This document shows positions 8,110-20,100 of a stretch of DNA of 64,000 nucleotides, one piece after another. Each line of letters starts with the position of its first letter. Position 1 is the first letter of the stretch. The notes beneath the pieces were generated by a model. That model made no database searches, was not told the origin of the DNA, and saw nothing but the letters and a program-made list of their open reading frames with translations. A program made the position numbers and the translations under genes. Source of the stretch: Deltaproteobacteria bacterium (GTDB lineage Bacteria > Myxococcota > Kuafuiibacteriia > Kuafuiibacteriales > Kuafuiibacteriaceae). The stretch covers positions 5,818,001-5,882,000 of the forward strand of contig JADJBV010000001.1 in NCBI GenBank assembly GCA_016703535.1. Direction: 5' to 3'.

Positions 8110-11100
8110 TCAGAATCGATCGCGGGCCCGGACATCCTGGGCCAAGGTCGCCAGGAGTGAGGTGTAGTCGCTACTAAGGAAGAAGGCGACCAAGTCGGAG
8201 AGCGGGGACCAACGCTGCACCGCGCTGAGGCGCGCCGGGAGGGCGACCTCGGGCCGAAGCAAGGAACCTCGAGTCCAGCCCAACCTAGGATCCAAGCGCT
8301 CCAGGCCTCGGATCGCGGCCGTCAGATCTCGCGCGTAGAGGGCGCCGAAGCGATTGGCGGTGAGGAGTGCACCCCGGACCCAAGGGCCCAGCTCTCGATC
8401 ACCGATCGGGCCGAGGCCCGGCAACATTGCTCCCAAGCTGTCGGCCCCGCCGGGCCCCAGCAAATCCCGGATGCGCGGCACGACCTCGGGGCCTTGGCCG
8501 GGCAAGCCCGCTTCGAGCTGGGGATCGACCACCGCCTGCAGCCAGGCGGTGAGTTCGGTGGCCGGCAGCCGTTCGATGGTCAAGGCCCCCAGCTGGAGCA
8601 ACATCAGGCCCCGGGCCAGGTGAAAGCGGAGCTCGGCGCCGTCGGCCTCCTCGAGGAGACGTTCACCGATCAACAACACCGGCGTGGGGCCGGCCTCCAG
8701 CCCCACCACCGCACCACGGGTCGGATCGATCAGCGCCGCGAAGGGGAGCTGGAGCAAAGAGCGCAGCGGCTCGAGCAAATCGTCGAGGCGCGGATCTTCG
8801 GCGGCGGTCCGCAGGAGCGAATGTTCGGTGCGGGGCGGCAAAGCGCCGGCGATCGGCAAAGCGGTGAGGGCCAAGACCTCGGCCAGCGGCGTCTGCACCG
8901 ACTCGTGGAGGACCCGGCCCAAGATCTCTTCCCCGGTCCCGGCGGCGGGCGTCGCGGGCGCACCGTAACTTCGACCGCTCTCGAGGAACGACAACACCGC
9001 GGCGGCCCCATCCCGTTCGGCGGGGGGCAACACCTGCGCCAGGCCCCGTAGGGTCTCCAGCTCGAGACCCCGCTCGGACAAGAGCCGCCGGTGCACGCCG
9101 GCGGCCGATCCGCTGCTGATGCCCAAACGGCGATGGAGTTGAGCGAGTTGAGCCTGGAGGCTCCAATCTTCGGGCCAGGCCGTGGCCAAGCCCTCGAAGA
9201 GCCGCACCAAGGCCCGGGAAGGTCCCTCCAGCTCGGCGAGCCGACCCAACCAACGGCGCACACCGGCTCGGCTTTCGGGGGCGGTCAAAGCGGCCGGCAA
9301 GGAGAAGGCCCGGGCCACCACCCGCTCGAAGCCGGACAGGCCACCGCGGGCCCTGGCCCGGGGCAAACTGGAGACCTCGGCGTTCGGCAACAGCGCCACC
9401 AACAGCTCGGCGGCCTCGTTGTTCCGCCCGGCCTCGAAGTAGTGGGCGACCAACCGGGCCCGCTGCTCTTCACTCAGCTCACCCAGCTGTTGGGGGCCTC
9501 CCAGGACGTCGACGGCCCGCAAGAGCGGTGGACCGGAGCGGCCGTGCCAGAGCACCGGCAACAGCCGACGCCAACGCGGATCTTCGGGGTGCAGCAGTTC
9601 GGTGAGGTGGGTGGCCAAACGAGCCGCCTCCTCGACCGCGTCGCTCTCGAGGGCCACGTCCAGGGCGTGCTCCAAGATCTCGGGGGTGGCGGCGCCCTCG
9701 CCCCGGGCCACCTCTTGCCCCAGGGCCGAAAGCAGGGGGCGCGACCGGCCCTCGGACTCCAAGATCCCCAAGCGCAGGGCCCGAACTTCAGCGTCCCCTG
9801 GCGCGACGTTCTCCAGGCTCTCCAACCAACCGATCGCCAGATCGGCTTGGCCCCCGGCGGCCGCCAAACGAGAGCGGGTCAGGGTCGCCTGCACCAACCT
9901 CGATCGATCCAACACCGGGTCCAGGCCCTTGCTGTGCTCCTCGAGCCAAGCGGCGGCGACCGCGGGCGGCACGCCTTCGGCTTGGGCCAAGGCCCACTTC
10001 ACCGCCAAAGAGCCGGGATCTCGCTCCCGGGCCGAAAGCAGCCGAGCCACCGCCTGTTGGGGCCGGCCCACCCGCTTCGCCACCTCGGCGCCCAAGAGCT
10101 CGAACTCGGGGGTTGGCCAGGCGGGCCCCAGCAGGGCCTCCAGTCGATCGAAGACCGGTGCGGCCCGGCTCCAGGCTTCACTCCCGACCTCCAGCCGAGC
10201 CAACCGTGAGAGGGCCTCGACGTTGTCCGGATAGGCCTCGAGGGCTCGCAACAACGCGTCCCTGACCCGTTCGGTTTCGCCCTTTTGGGACTCACCATAA
10301 AAGCGCGCCACCTGCAAAAGGGAGTTGCTGCGCTGGAGTGGGTTGTCGAGCTGGGCCGCCCGGCGCTCCTCCAAATCCGCCAGCTCCTCCCAGCGGCCCG
10401 AACGATCCAACATCGAGCGCAGGAGCCGATAGTGATCGTCGCCGGTCGCACCCCCGCTGGGCGCGCCGGGGGTCAGGCCGTTGAGCTCGGCGATGCCAGG
10501 TTCGCTGCTGATCCGATCTTCTCGGACCACCAGCTCCCGTTCGGTCTGGGCATCCCACTGGCGGCTCAGGGCCTCTTCCAGGACCCGCGCCCGCGCCAGG
10601 CGATAACGACCTCGCGTTTGGCCCGCGGGCATCTCCGCGATCCGGCCGGCCAACAGCTGCTCCACCCGCTCCGCCGGCAATCCGGCCCGGGCCCGGGAGA
10701 CCAGCTCATCGAGGAGGCTTTGGGCCAAGCCGTCGGGTGCACCCAGCAACTCACCCCAGATCTCCAGCTCGGGATCGAGCTCGCCGATCATCGCGTGGAA
10801 GTGGGCCTGTTCGATCAGGTAGGCGATGCGGGCTCGGGGCTCACCGTAGTGATCGGCGGCCTCGACCGCCGCCCGAGCGTGTTGTTTGGCGTGCCCCAGA
10901 TCGCCCAACGACACCGACAGATCGATCAAGGCCCGCCGTACGCCGACGTCGAAGGGAGACTCCAAGGCCGCCGCTCCGAAGGCCGCCGTGGCGCCGCGCC
11001 GATCTTGGAGTTGGTTGAGTCGGACGTGGGCCGCTCGGGAATAGAGGGCCGCCGCCTCCCGACCTTGGCTGGCCGAGGCCACCTTCACCAAAAGCCGTGC

Positions 11101-14100
11101 TTCGGCCGCGTGATCGCCGCGGCGGCGGTGCAGCTCCAAGGCCCGTTCGGTCAAGCCACGAGGGACCTCTTGGGCATCCAACGTGAGATCGATGGCCTCC
11201 TCCAGGCACTTGACGGCGGCCAACAGCTCACCGCTCTTTTCGTGGCCGGCGGCCCGTTCGATCAGGGCCCGATTTCGCACCTGCAAGGACGGGCTGAGGC
11301 TGGAGATCCGGGACCAAGCGTCCTGTCGTTGTTCTTCTTGGCCAACCGCCGTCGCGTAGTCGGCCACGTCCCGCAAGATCTCGAGAGAGACCGGCGCCAG
11401 ATCCCGGGCCTCCAGGGCCCGCTGCAGCGCTTCGGCCGGCTGCATGAGGTGGAGCGCCAGGATCCGCGCTTGTCCCGCGGCCAGGCCGGCCCGTTCGTGG
11501 TCGGTCAGATCTTCTTGTTCGAGGCGCCGCTCAAAAAGCCGAACCAGATCCTCCCAACGTTCAGCCTCGTAGAGCATGTTGCCCAAGGCCTCGGCCTGCT
11601 CCTTGTTGGCGGGTTCAGCCTCGTAGGCCAACAGCGAGGCCGACAACGATCGATCCCAACGGGCCAGGGCCTGCCAGGTCTGAGCCGCTCGCCGATAGAG
11701 CTGGGCCCGCTCCCGTTCTTCATGGGTTTGAGCCGCCCGTCGCTCCCACAACTCAGCTTGGGCATCGGTGGGTCCACCCGCCTCGATCAAAGGCTGAAGC
11801 CGATCTTCGCTGACCACCTGGGGATCCAGGCTCCGAGCCTCGAGCAAAAGTGGAAGGGCTTCTTGGTCCCGCCCCACCGCCACCAAAACGGCGGCGAGTT
11901 CGCTGGCGACCTGGGCCTTGAGGGCCCCGTGGCCGTCGTGGGTCAGCAAGGCCAAGGCCTCTTGGCCCGCGACGATCGCTCCCTCCTGATCACCTCGGGC
12001 CGCCAAAAGCGCCGCCAGGGCCCGCTCCCCTTCCACCCGATCCGTAATCGAGGCATCCGAGGCGCTGCGCAGGGCTTCGACCGCACCTCGCAAGGTCAAC
12101 TCGGCGGCGTCCAGATCACCGGCCGCCCGTTCGGCCTGGGCCAGGGCCAAAAGAGCGCGCCACTGGGTCGGGCCGCCGGCCAAAAACTGGGCTTGAAGCC
12201 GCAACGCCGCCACCCGCAGACCCGGGTTGGGCAACGCCCCGGCGAGTTCGGCCAGATCGATCAGCGGCACCTCGGCGCCGATCCCGTCGGCGGTGGCCGG
12301 GCCCAGGCCAAAAGGAGAACTTTCGGCCTCCAAGGCCTGTTCGATCCCCCGCAACACCTTCTCCAGGTTGAGCTCGGCTCGCTCGGGCTTGGCTCCGGCC
12401 TCGAGCCAGATCCGAGCCGCGGCCAAACGGAGGCGAAGGCCTTCGGCAGGTTCGGCGCGTTCAGCGGCCGCTTCCAAGGTGGCCGCCAACTCGGCGGAGC
12501 GGTGGTGGCGGGCCAAAAGTTCGATCCGCCGCTCGAAGATCCCCCGGGGTGGTCCCCGATCGATCTCGGCCAAAATTTCGGCGGCCTCATCGACCCGGCC
12601 CAACATCTCCAGGGCGTCGGCCCGAGCCAAAAGCACCGCCTGCCTTTGGCCCGAGTCCAACCCTTCGACGGTCAAGACGTCTTGGGCCAAGGCCTCGGCC
12701 GCCTCCGGGTGTTGGGCTTGCAAGAGGGCTTGCACCGCCGCCACGCCGGTGGATCCCAGCCGCGCCGCCGCGAAGGCCTGGGCCAAGAGCTGGGCCGCAC
12801 CTTCCGGATCTCTCAGGTGCCGCTCCCGGAGCCGGGCCCGCATCAACAAGGCCGCGGACCGTTCGCCGCCGCTGGTTCGTTCGGTGCGGGTGGCCAACAC
12901 CTCTTCCAGCTCCAACCAACGCTGGTGGCGCTCCAGGAGGTTGACGAGCCGCTCTTCCAAGCTGAGGTCGGTCGGGTTGGCGATCGCCACTCGGCGCAAC
13001 AAGGCCGTGGCCCGATCCGGATCTTGCAGCGAGTGATCGGCGAGTTCGGCGGCCTCCAAATAAAGCGCGGCCCGATCCGCCGGATCTTCGGCGTCTTCGG
13101 CGGCGTCGACCAAAACCTCGAACAAGGCCGGGCGATCGTCCAGCTCCCGGGCCAGCCGGATCAGCGCCGAGCGGGCTTGGCGGGTTTGAGCGCCCCCGCC
13201 CACTTCGGCGATCACGCTCGACCACGCGGTGCGGGCCAACTGGGCCTCTCCCAATTGTTCGGCGCGTTCGGCGGCGATCGACCGCAGCCGCCGGGCCGCC
13301 GGGCCAGTGCCCAAACGATCGGCCAGGGCCAAAAGCCGGCGTACGCCCACCTCGGGATCGAGCTTCTGGTTGTCGGCCAGGAGTCGCAGGAGCAGCGGAT
13401 CGTCGGCCGGGGTGTCACGGTGGATGCCTTGCTCCACCACGGTGTTGGCCTCGGCGTAGCGCTCCAGGCCGGCCAATAGGTCGGCCAAACGCAAGCGCAA
13501 GTCAGCTTGCGCCGCTGGAGGCACCTCTCCCAACACCCGGGTCCAGATCGCGACCAACGCCTCCCGTTTGCCCAGGGGCTCCAGGATCCGGCTGGCCGCG
13601 GTCGCCACCCCTTCGGTCCCGGGATCACCCCGGGGCATCAAGGACACGGCCCGTTCGGCCAATAACGCCGCTCGCTCCGGATCTTGGCCTTCGGCCGCCA
13701 AGCTGGCCGCCCGCAAGAGCCGATCGGCCCGCTCCCGTTCGTTGCCGCTGCGATCGGCTTCGGCCCAGGCCTCGAGCCGAGTGATCACCGACTGGGACTC
13801 GGCCGCTTGTTCGGCGAGGCGGAGGAGCGACTCGTGGGCGGGCCGGGAGCCCGGATCCAGCTCCAGCGCCCGATCCAAGGCCTCTTTGGCTCCGTCTCGA
13901 TCGTCGAGCCAGGTGCGCAGCTCGGCCACCGCCACCCAAAGTTGGGGTGCGGGTTCGGCTTCGGCGATCACCGAGGCGTGATTTTCGGCGGGTGCCCACT
14001 CCCCCAGCTCTTCGAAGAGGTTCTGGAGCCGCCGACGGATCGGGAGCTCGGCCTCCCGATCTTTGGCCAGCCGCAGGGCCGCCTCCAGCGCCTCGGCCAC

Positions 14101-17100
14101 CGCTCGGGGATCGTCCCCTTGGGCTTCGCGCACCGCCGCCAAGGCCAGATACCAAGGGCCCCTTGGATCTTCGCCCGCCGGCCCCAACGCCGAAGGTGGC
14201 TGAGGCAAGGTGGTCAAGACCTCCAGGGCTTCGGCCTTCAGCGCCAGATCGGGTGGGCTCAGCTGATAGGCGTCATCGCCGAGGAGATCTTCGACCAACA
14301 TCCGGGCCGCACCCCAACGTTCGGGCGCCGGCGCGACCTGGGCGCGGACCAAGGGCTCGATCAAGGCCCGGGCCTGGTCCTTCTGATCCGACAAGGCCAA
14401 CAGGGTCGCTTGCTCCAGGGCGAGCCTGGCCTTCAGCTCCGGCCCCCGGGCGTGGGCCAAGGTGTCTTCCAGCGCGGCCAAGATCGCCGGCGCCGACGCG
14501 TCCTCGCGCAACAAGGCGAGGAGCGACACCCGGGCCCGCTCCTGGCCTTCGGGGTGGCCGAGCTGATCCCAGATCTGGATCGCCTGGGTCAGCGCTTGCC
14601 GCCGCTGGGCCCGATCTTCGGCTTCGGTCCGGTCGGGATCGGGGATGGCGGCGGCGATCTCCAACAACTCGGCCCGGGCCGCGCCGCTGAGCTTGGCCTC
14701 ACTCTCTTTAACCGCCGAAAGGGCCCGGGCCGGCTCTTGTTCCGCGACCTGGGCGACCCGATCGACAAACGCATCCACCCCCAGGGCCGAGACGATGTCC
14801 GAATAGTGGCCGGCGTCCCAAAGCAGGTTCTCCAGCTCACCCCGGGCCAGAGCGTGTTCCGGCGCGGCGACCAGAGCCTGCTGCAAGCGGGCTTGCGCTT
14901 GGCCGAGCTCTTGGCGGCGACGCTCCAGGGCGGCGATCAAGACCAAGGTGTCGGCCCGTTCGGGTCCGGTCCGCCGATCGGCCAACACCGCCAGGGCTTC
15001 GATCTGCAAGTCAACTTGCCCTTGGGCCGCGGCCTTGGTTGCGGTGATCGCCACCAGCGCCTCGTCGATCTCGGCCAACTCCGTCAGACGCCCCTGCCCA
15101 ACCAAAAGTTCACGGAGCTCTTCTTTGGCCAGGGAGTGGTCGGGCGAAAGAGCCAGCGCCTCCCGCAAGGCCTGTTCGGCGGCGGCCCGCTGGTCTTGGG
15201 CCAGGCGCAGGGCGGAGATCTCCACCAGCACCGAAGCCCGCTCTTCGGCCGGCGCTCCAATGACGCCGAGTTGCCGGGCCAAGGCGACCATCGCCGGCAA
15301 GAGGCCCACCGCCGCGTCCAAGGGTCGCAGCTGAGCGACGGTGTCCCGCAGGGCGTCGGGCCCGAGGGCCTCGGCGATGTCGTCGTAGCGCCCCTCGGAC
15401 TCCAACAGCGCCCGCAGGCCTTGCCGAGCCTCGACGCTCTCCGGATCCGCGACCAACGCCGCTCGAAACAAACCTTCGGCGTTTTTGGGCTGCCCGGGCT
15501 GAGGTGCCGCCGGTTCGTCCAGGTAGGCGGTCAACTCGAGCAGGTGTTGGGCGCGGGTCGGCCCCTCCGAAAGTTCGGCCAAGGCCCAGATCATGGTTTG
15601 GGCCCGGCCCCGTTCACCGCCGGCTTGGGCCTCGATCTTGAGGCCCTCGAGATCGTCCTTCCCCAAGACCCGACCGAGCTCCAGGTACCGCCCTTGCTCC
15701 AAATAAAGTCCACGCAGGTGGCGCCGGGCCTCGGCCTCTTGGGGATCCAGCTCCAAGGCCCGCCGCAGCTCTCGTTCGGCCTCCTCTTCGATCGCCTCTC
15801 GCCCCGGGGTACCCGCCGCCGGGCGCATGTCCAACACCAGGACCCCCAGGCGCACGTGCAACCCCACCCGCTGGGCCCGATTGGTTTCGGCGTCCAAACG
15901 TTGCCGCAAGACGTTGATCAGCTCCCCTCGTTCGCCGGTGACCTCCAGGAGCTCCAAATATCGATCGAGGGCCTCGGTGCGGCGGGGCCCGGGTTCGGCG
16001 CTGGCCCGCTGGAGGGCTGGACGTTTCAGCTCGGGGCTGGCGGCGTCGGCGATCTGGAGCCACAAGTGGCCCCGCTCCTCGGCGGGGAGTTGGGTGGCCA
16101 AAGCTTCGGCGGCCAACACCGCCCGGGCTTCTTGCCGCTCTTGGGCGAGCAAGGTGGCCAAGGTCCGCTCCAAGGTGAGGAGCCCCAGATCTCGCCCCAG
16201 ATCTTGGTAGCGATCTTGGGAGGTCAAAAGTTCGGCCAGGCGGCTTTGGGCCTCGGTGCAGCCCGGATCGATCGCCAGCGCGGTGCGGTATTCCCGTTCG
16301 GCGCCGACCCCGTCGCCCAATTTCCACTCCAGGACCTCGCCCAACTCCGCCACAGCCCGGGCCCGTTCGGCGTCGAGGGGGATCTTTTCGGCCCGCCTCT
16401 TCAGCACCTCGGCATAACGGTCGAAACGTTCGTTCTCCCGGTAGTAAACGCCCAGGCGCTCCAGGGCCGCGACCTCTTGGTGGGGCGGCGCCTCGGCCAC
16501 CACCTGCTCGAGCAGGTTCACCTCCTGTTGAGGTTCGAGATCGTCGGTGCTGTACAGATCCGCCAGGGCCAGCTGAACCTCGGCCCGCTCCGCGCTGCCC
16601 GCCGCCAACAATGGCCAAAGGACCTCGGCCAAATGCCGACGACGAACTCGGGGCTCTTGTTCCCCAAAACCTCGCCAAATCTCGGCCAAGGCCGGGGTCC
16701 CCAGGTTCTGAGCCAGGTCCTCGAAGCGATCCAGGCCGAGGTAAAGCCGATGCAGTGATTGTTTGGCGGTGGGCTCCTCCGGTTGAAGCGCCAGGGCGGC
16801 CAGGTACTCTCGTTCGGCTCCCGCCGCGTCCCCCAGCTCGTGCTCCAAGATCGCCCCGGCCCGCAGGCGCAGGTTGATCCGGACGTCGACCTCGTCGGCC
16901 AAGGCCACCTTGCCGAGCAGGGCCCGGACGTGGCCGTTCCAGTCCCCATCTCGTTCGGTGAGATCGAGCTGCCGGTTCAACAACACCTGCCGCGGATCTG
17001 GATCGTCCAAGAGGCCCAAGGCCGGCACCGTCGAGGGCGGCAGGCTGGCGATCGCCCGATCGAGGGCGGGCTGGTCCATGGTCTCGAGTTGCCGCAGGGC

Positions 17101-20100
17101 GGCCTCCAGCTCGGCTTGAGCGGCCAAGCTGTCGGAGCGATCGAGCTCGAGCAACTCCAAGCGCCGCAGCCGATGAGCCAGTCGTTCACTCGGATCTGGA
17201 TCCCGCTCCAAGATCTGGCTCAACACCAAAAGTTCGTCCTCGACTCGGCCACCGGCCCGGATGTAGTCGAGGGCCACCTCCAAGGGGCGCGCCGATCGAG
17301 GCATCGCGGTGGCGGCCCGCCGGGCCAAGACCAAGGCCTGCTCCAGCTGCCGGGGGTTGGCGCCTTGGGATTGATTCCGGGGCACCAAAGCCTCGGCGGC
17401 CTCGAGCCACAGTCGCGCCGCGTTTTCCGCGTCACCGCCGTAGGTCGCCTCTTCGGTCAGGGCCTCGGCGAGGGCCTCCTTCCGTCCCCCTTCCCGCAGC
17501 AAGGTGATGCGCAGCTGGCGAGCGGCGTGGTTTTGGGGATCGGCCCGCACCGCGGCCTGGGCCCGAGACAACGCCATGCCTCGATCACTCAAGGCCTCGG
17601 CGTAGACCCGGGCGGCTTGGTAGTAGAGCTGGGAGCGATCGACCGGCAGCGTCGCCCGATCGGCCTGCTCCACCAACACCGCCGCTTGTTCGGCGTGGAG
17701 CCCCAGGCGCCCCAAGATGCGCTCCAGCTCGACCAACACCGCCCCGGCCACCTCGGTGTTTTCGGGGGCCAACTCCCGAGCCCGGCGCAAGGCCTCGAGG
17801 CTCCGGCGATCGTCGTGGAGCCGCTCCCGGGCCACCGCCGCTTGCTCGAGTAAAAGTTCGGCGGCCGGGCGACGTTCACTGACCGCGGCCCGTCGGCCCA
17901 ACAACTCGTAGAGCTCTTGGTCGTCGCCCCGGGTCCGGGCCCGGGCCAACAAACGCTCCACCGCCTCCAGAAGTTCGGGCGCCTTGCGTCCCGGCGGAGA
18001 GAGCTGCACCACCCGCAGATCGTGGTGGGCGGCCAACTCTTCGTCTTGGTTGCGGCGGGCCGCCGCCGCTGCCCGAGCGTGGAGATCCCAGGCCCGCTCC
18101 ACCTGGCCCCGCTCTTCGCCCAAGATGGCGGCCCGACCCAAAGAGCGGGCCGCCAAGCCGGTCTGGCCCTGGAGTTCCGCCAGATCTCCCAGTTGCTCGT
18201 GGAGCAACAATGAGCTGGGTAATTTTTGCGTGGCGGACATCAATCCGTGCAGCGCGTCTTCGGGCCGCTTGGCGGTCAACCAGGCGGCGGCCTGCTCCAG
18301 ATAACAACGTTCTTGTTCTTCGGGTTCGGTAAGGGCGCTGGCCTTGCGCCCCAAGATCGCCGCCCGGGCCGCGGGATCGTGGCGTCGATCGGCGGCCTCC
18401 AGGAGGAGCTGCAGGCCGTTCAACTTGAGGGGCAACTCGTGACGTTGGCCGCCCAAAAGGCCCAGGCCTTCTTCGACGTCCTTGGCCACCGCCTTTTCAT
18501 CGCCCAAACGCGCCGCCAAGCGGGCCGCGTCGAGGAGTCGTTCGGCCCGTTCGGTCGGTGGCAAAGAGGCCACTCGTCCCCGGCGCCGCTCCAGCTCGGC
18601 CAACTCGGCCAAACGTTCGGCCCCAGCCAGTTCGGTGGCCAAACGCGCCGCCAGGCTTCGGCCGGTGTCGCTCGCCGGATCGGCCAGCCGTTGGGCCTGC
18701 ACCAGCGCGGAGATCAACTCGTCTCGATCGCCCGCGTCTTCCGCGACCCGGGCCAGATCCAAGAGGATGGGCAGGTGGGCCTCGGCGGGCGCCAGCTGCA
18801 GCCGCCGCGACAAGATCTCTCGGGCGTAGCCGGGATCTCGGTTCCGCAGCGCCAACTCGGTGCCCAGGGCCAAGCGGCGCGGCTCGGCGTCCAGCTCGAT
18901 GGCGGCCCGGATCGCCTGGAGCGCCTCCGGATCTCGATTGGCCGCGGCCAAAAGTTCGGCCCGTTCGGTGAGGGCATCGGCCCGTTCGGCCGGTTGGCTG
19001 AGGAGTCGGGCGTAACGCTCCAGCACCGCGGCCAAACGTAAGGTGTCGCCCCGGGCCCGATAAAGCCGGGTCAAGGCGGTGATCGCCACCGGTTGGGCCG
19101 GGACCAGGCCCACCGCTTCTTCGTAGGCCCGGGCCGCGTCGCTGGCCCGGCCGCTCGACTCCAGGGCCATTCCCAGCTCGGCGTAGAGCTCCCCTTTGAC
19201 CATCGGCGGATCGTCGAGCAACAGGCGGCGCTCCACCACGGCCACCACTCGGGCGGGATCTCCGGAGCGGCGACCGATCTCCAACAAGACCTCGAGCAGG
19301 CCTCGGTGGCCCCGATCTTTGGCGAGGAGCCCCTCGATCTCCGGGACCAAGTCCAGCAAGCGCCCCTTGGCGTTGCCGATGGTCGCGACGTGTTCCTGCC
19401 AAAGGGTGGCCGCCCGATCGAGCTCCCCTCGTTGGGCGGCGTGACGGGCCAAACGCCCCAAGATCGGGGCTCGTCGGGCGCCGAGGGCCTCCCTTCGATA
19501 GAGCCCATCCAGCGAAAGCAGGGCCGACTCTTGTTCGGGGTCCAAAGCCAAAGCCGCTTCGTATTGGGCGATCGCTTCGGGGGCCCGCTGAGGGTCGGCC
19601 GCGTAGAGTTGGCCCGCGACCAGCCGCAAGGCCAAGGCGCCCGCCGGCGGCACCGCCACGCCTTCGAGCAAAGGTAAGGCCCGCTCCACACACTCGATCG
19701 CCGCCGGGCGTCGCCCCGCGTCGCGGCACAACTCGGCGTAGCGGGCGTAGGCCTCGACCCGCCGCGGATCCAACTCGTAGGCTTGCCGGTACCGCAACAA
19801 GGCCGCTTCGGCGTCGACCGGCCGCCAAAGGTTGCCGAGCACCACCGACCACTCGGCGGCTCGCTCGGGTTGGCCTCGGGCCTCGGCTTCCCGGATCAAC
19901 CTCTCCCAGATCGACGCGGCCCGCTTCGGATCACCTTGATCGGTGACCGCCTTGGCCAAGGACTCGAGGGCCCGGGTGTCATCGGGGCGCAACTTGAGGG
20001 CCCGCTCCAACTCCCGTTTGGCCTGCACCGGATCGGCCAACGCCGAACGCAGCAGCTCACCGGCCGCCACGTGGGCCCGGACCTTGGTTTCGGCGTCGGG

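Noticed and set aside
10285..16758. Two long plus-strand open frames (about 1060 and 1020 codons) inside the giant TPR gene
   Set aside because: Translations are Gln/Gly/Leu-rich low-complexity with no domains and mirror the minus-strand codon bias. They are antisense shadows of the 4430-codon gene.
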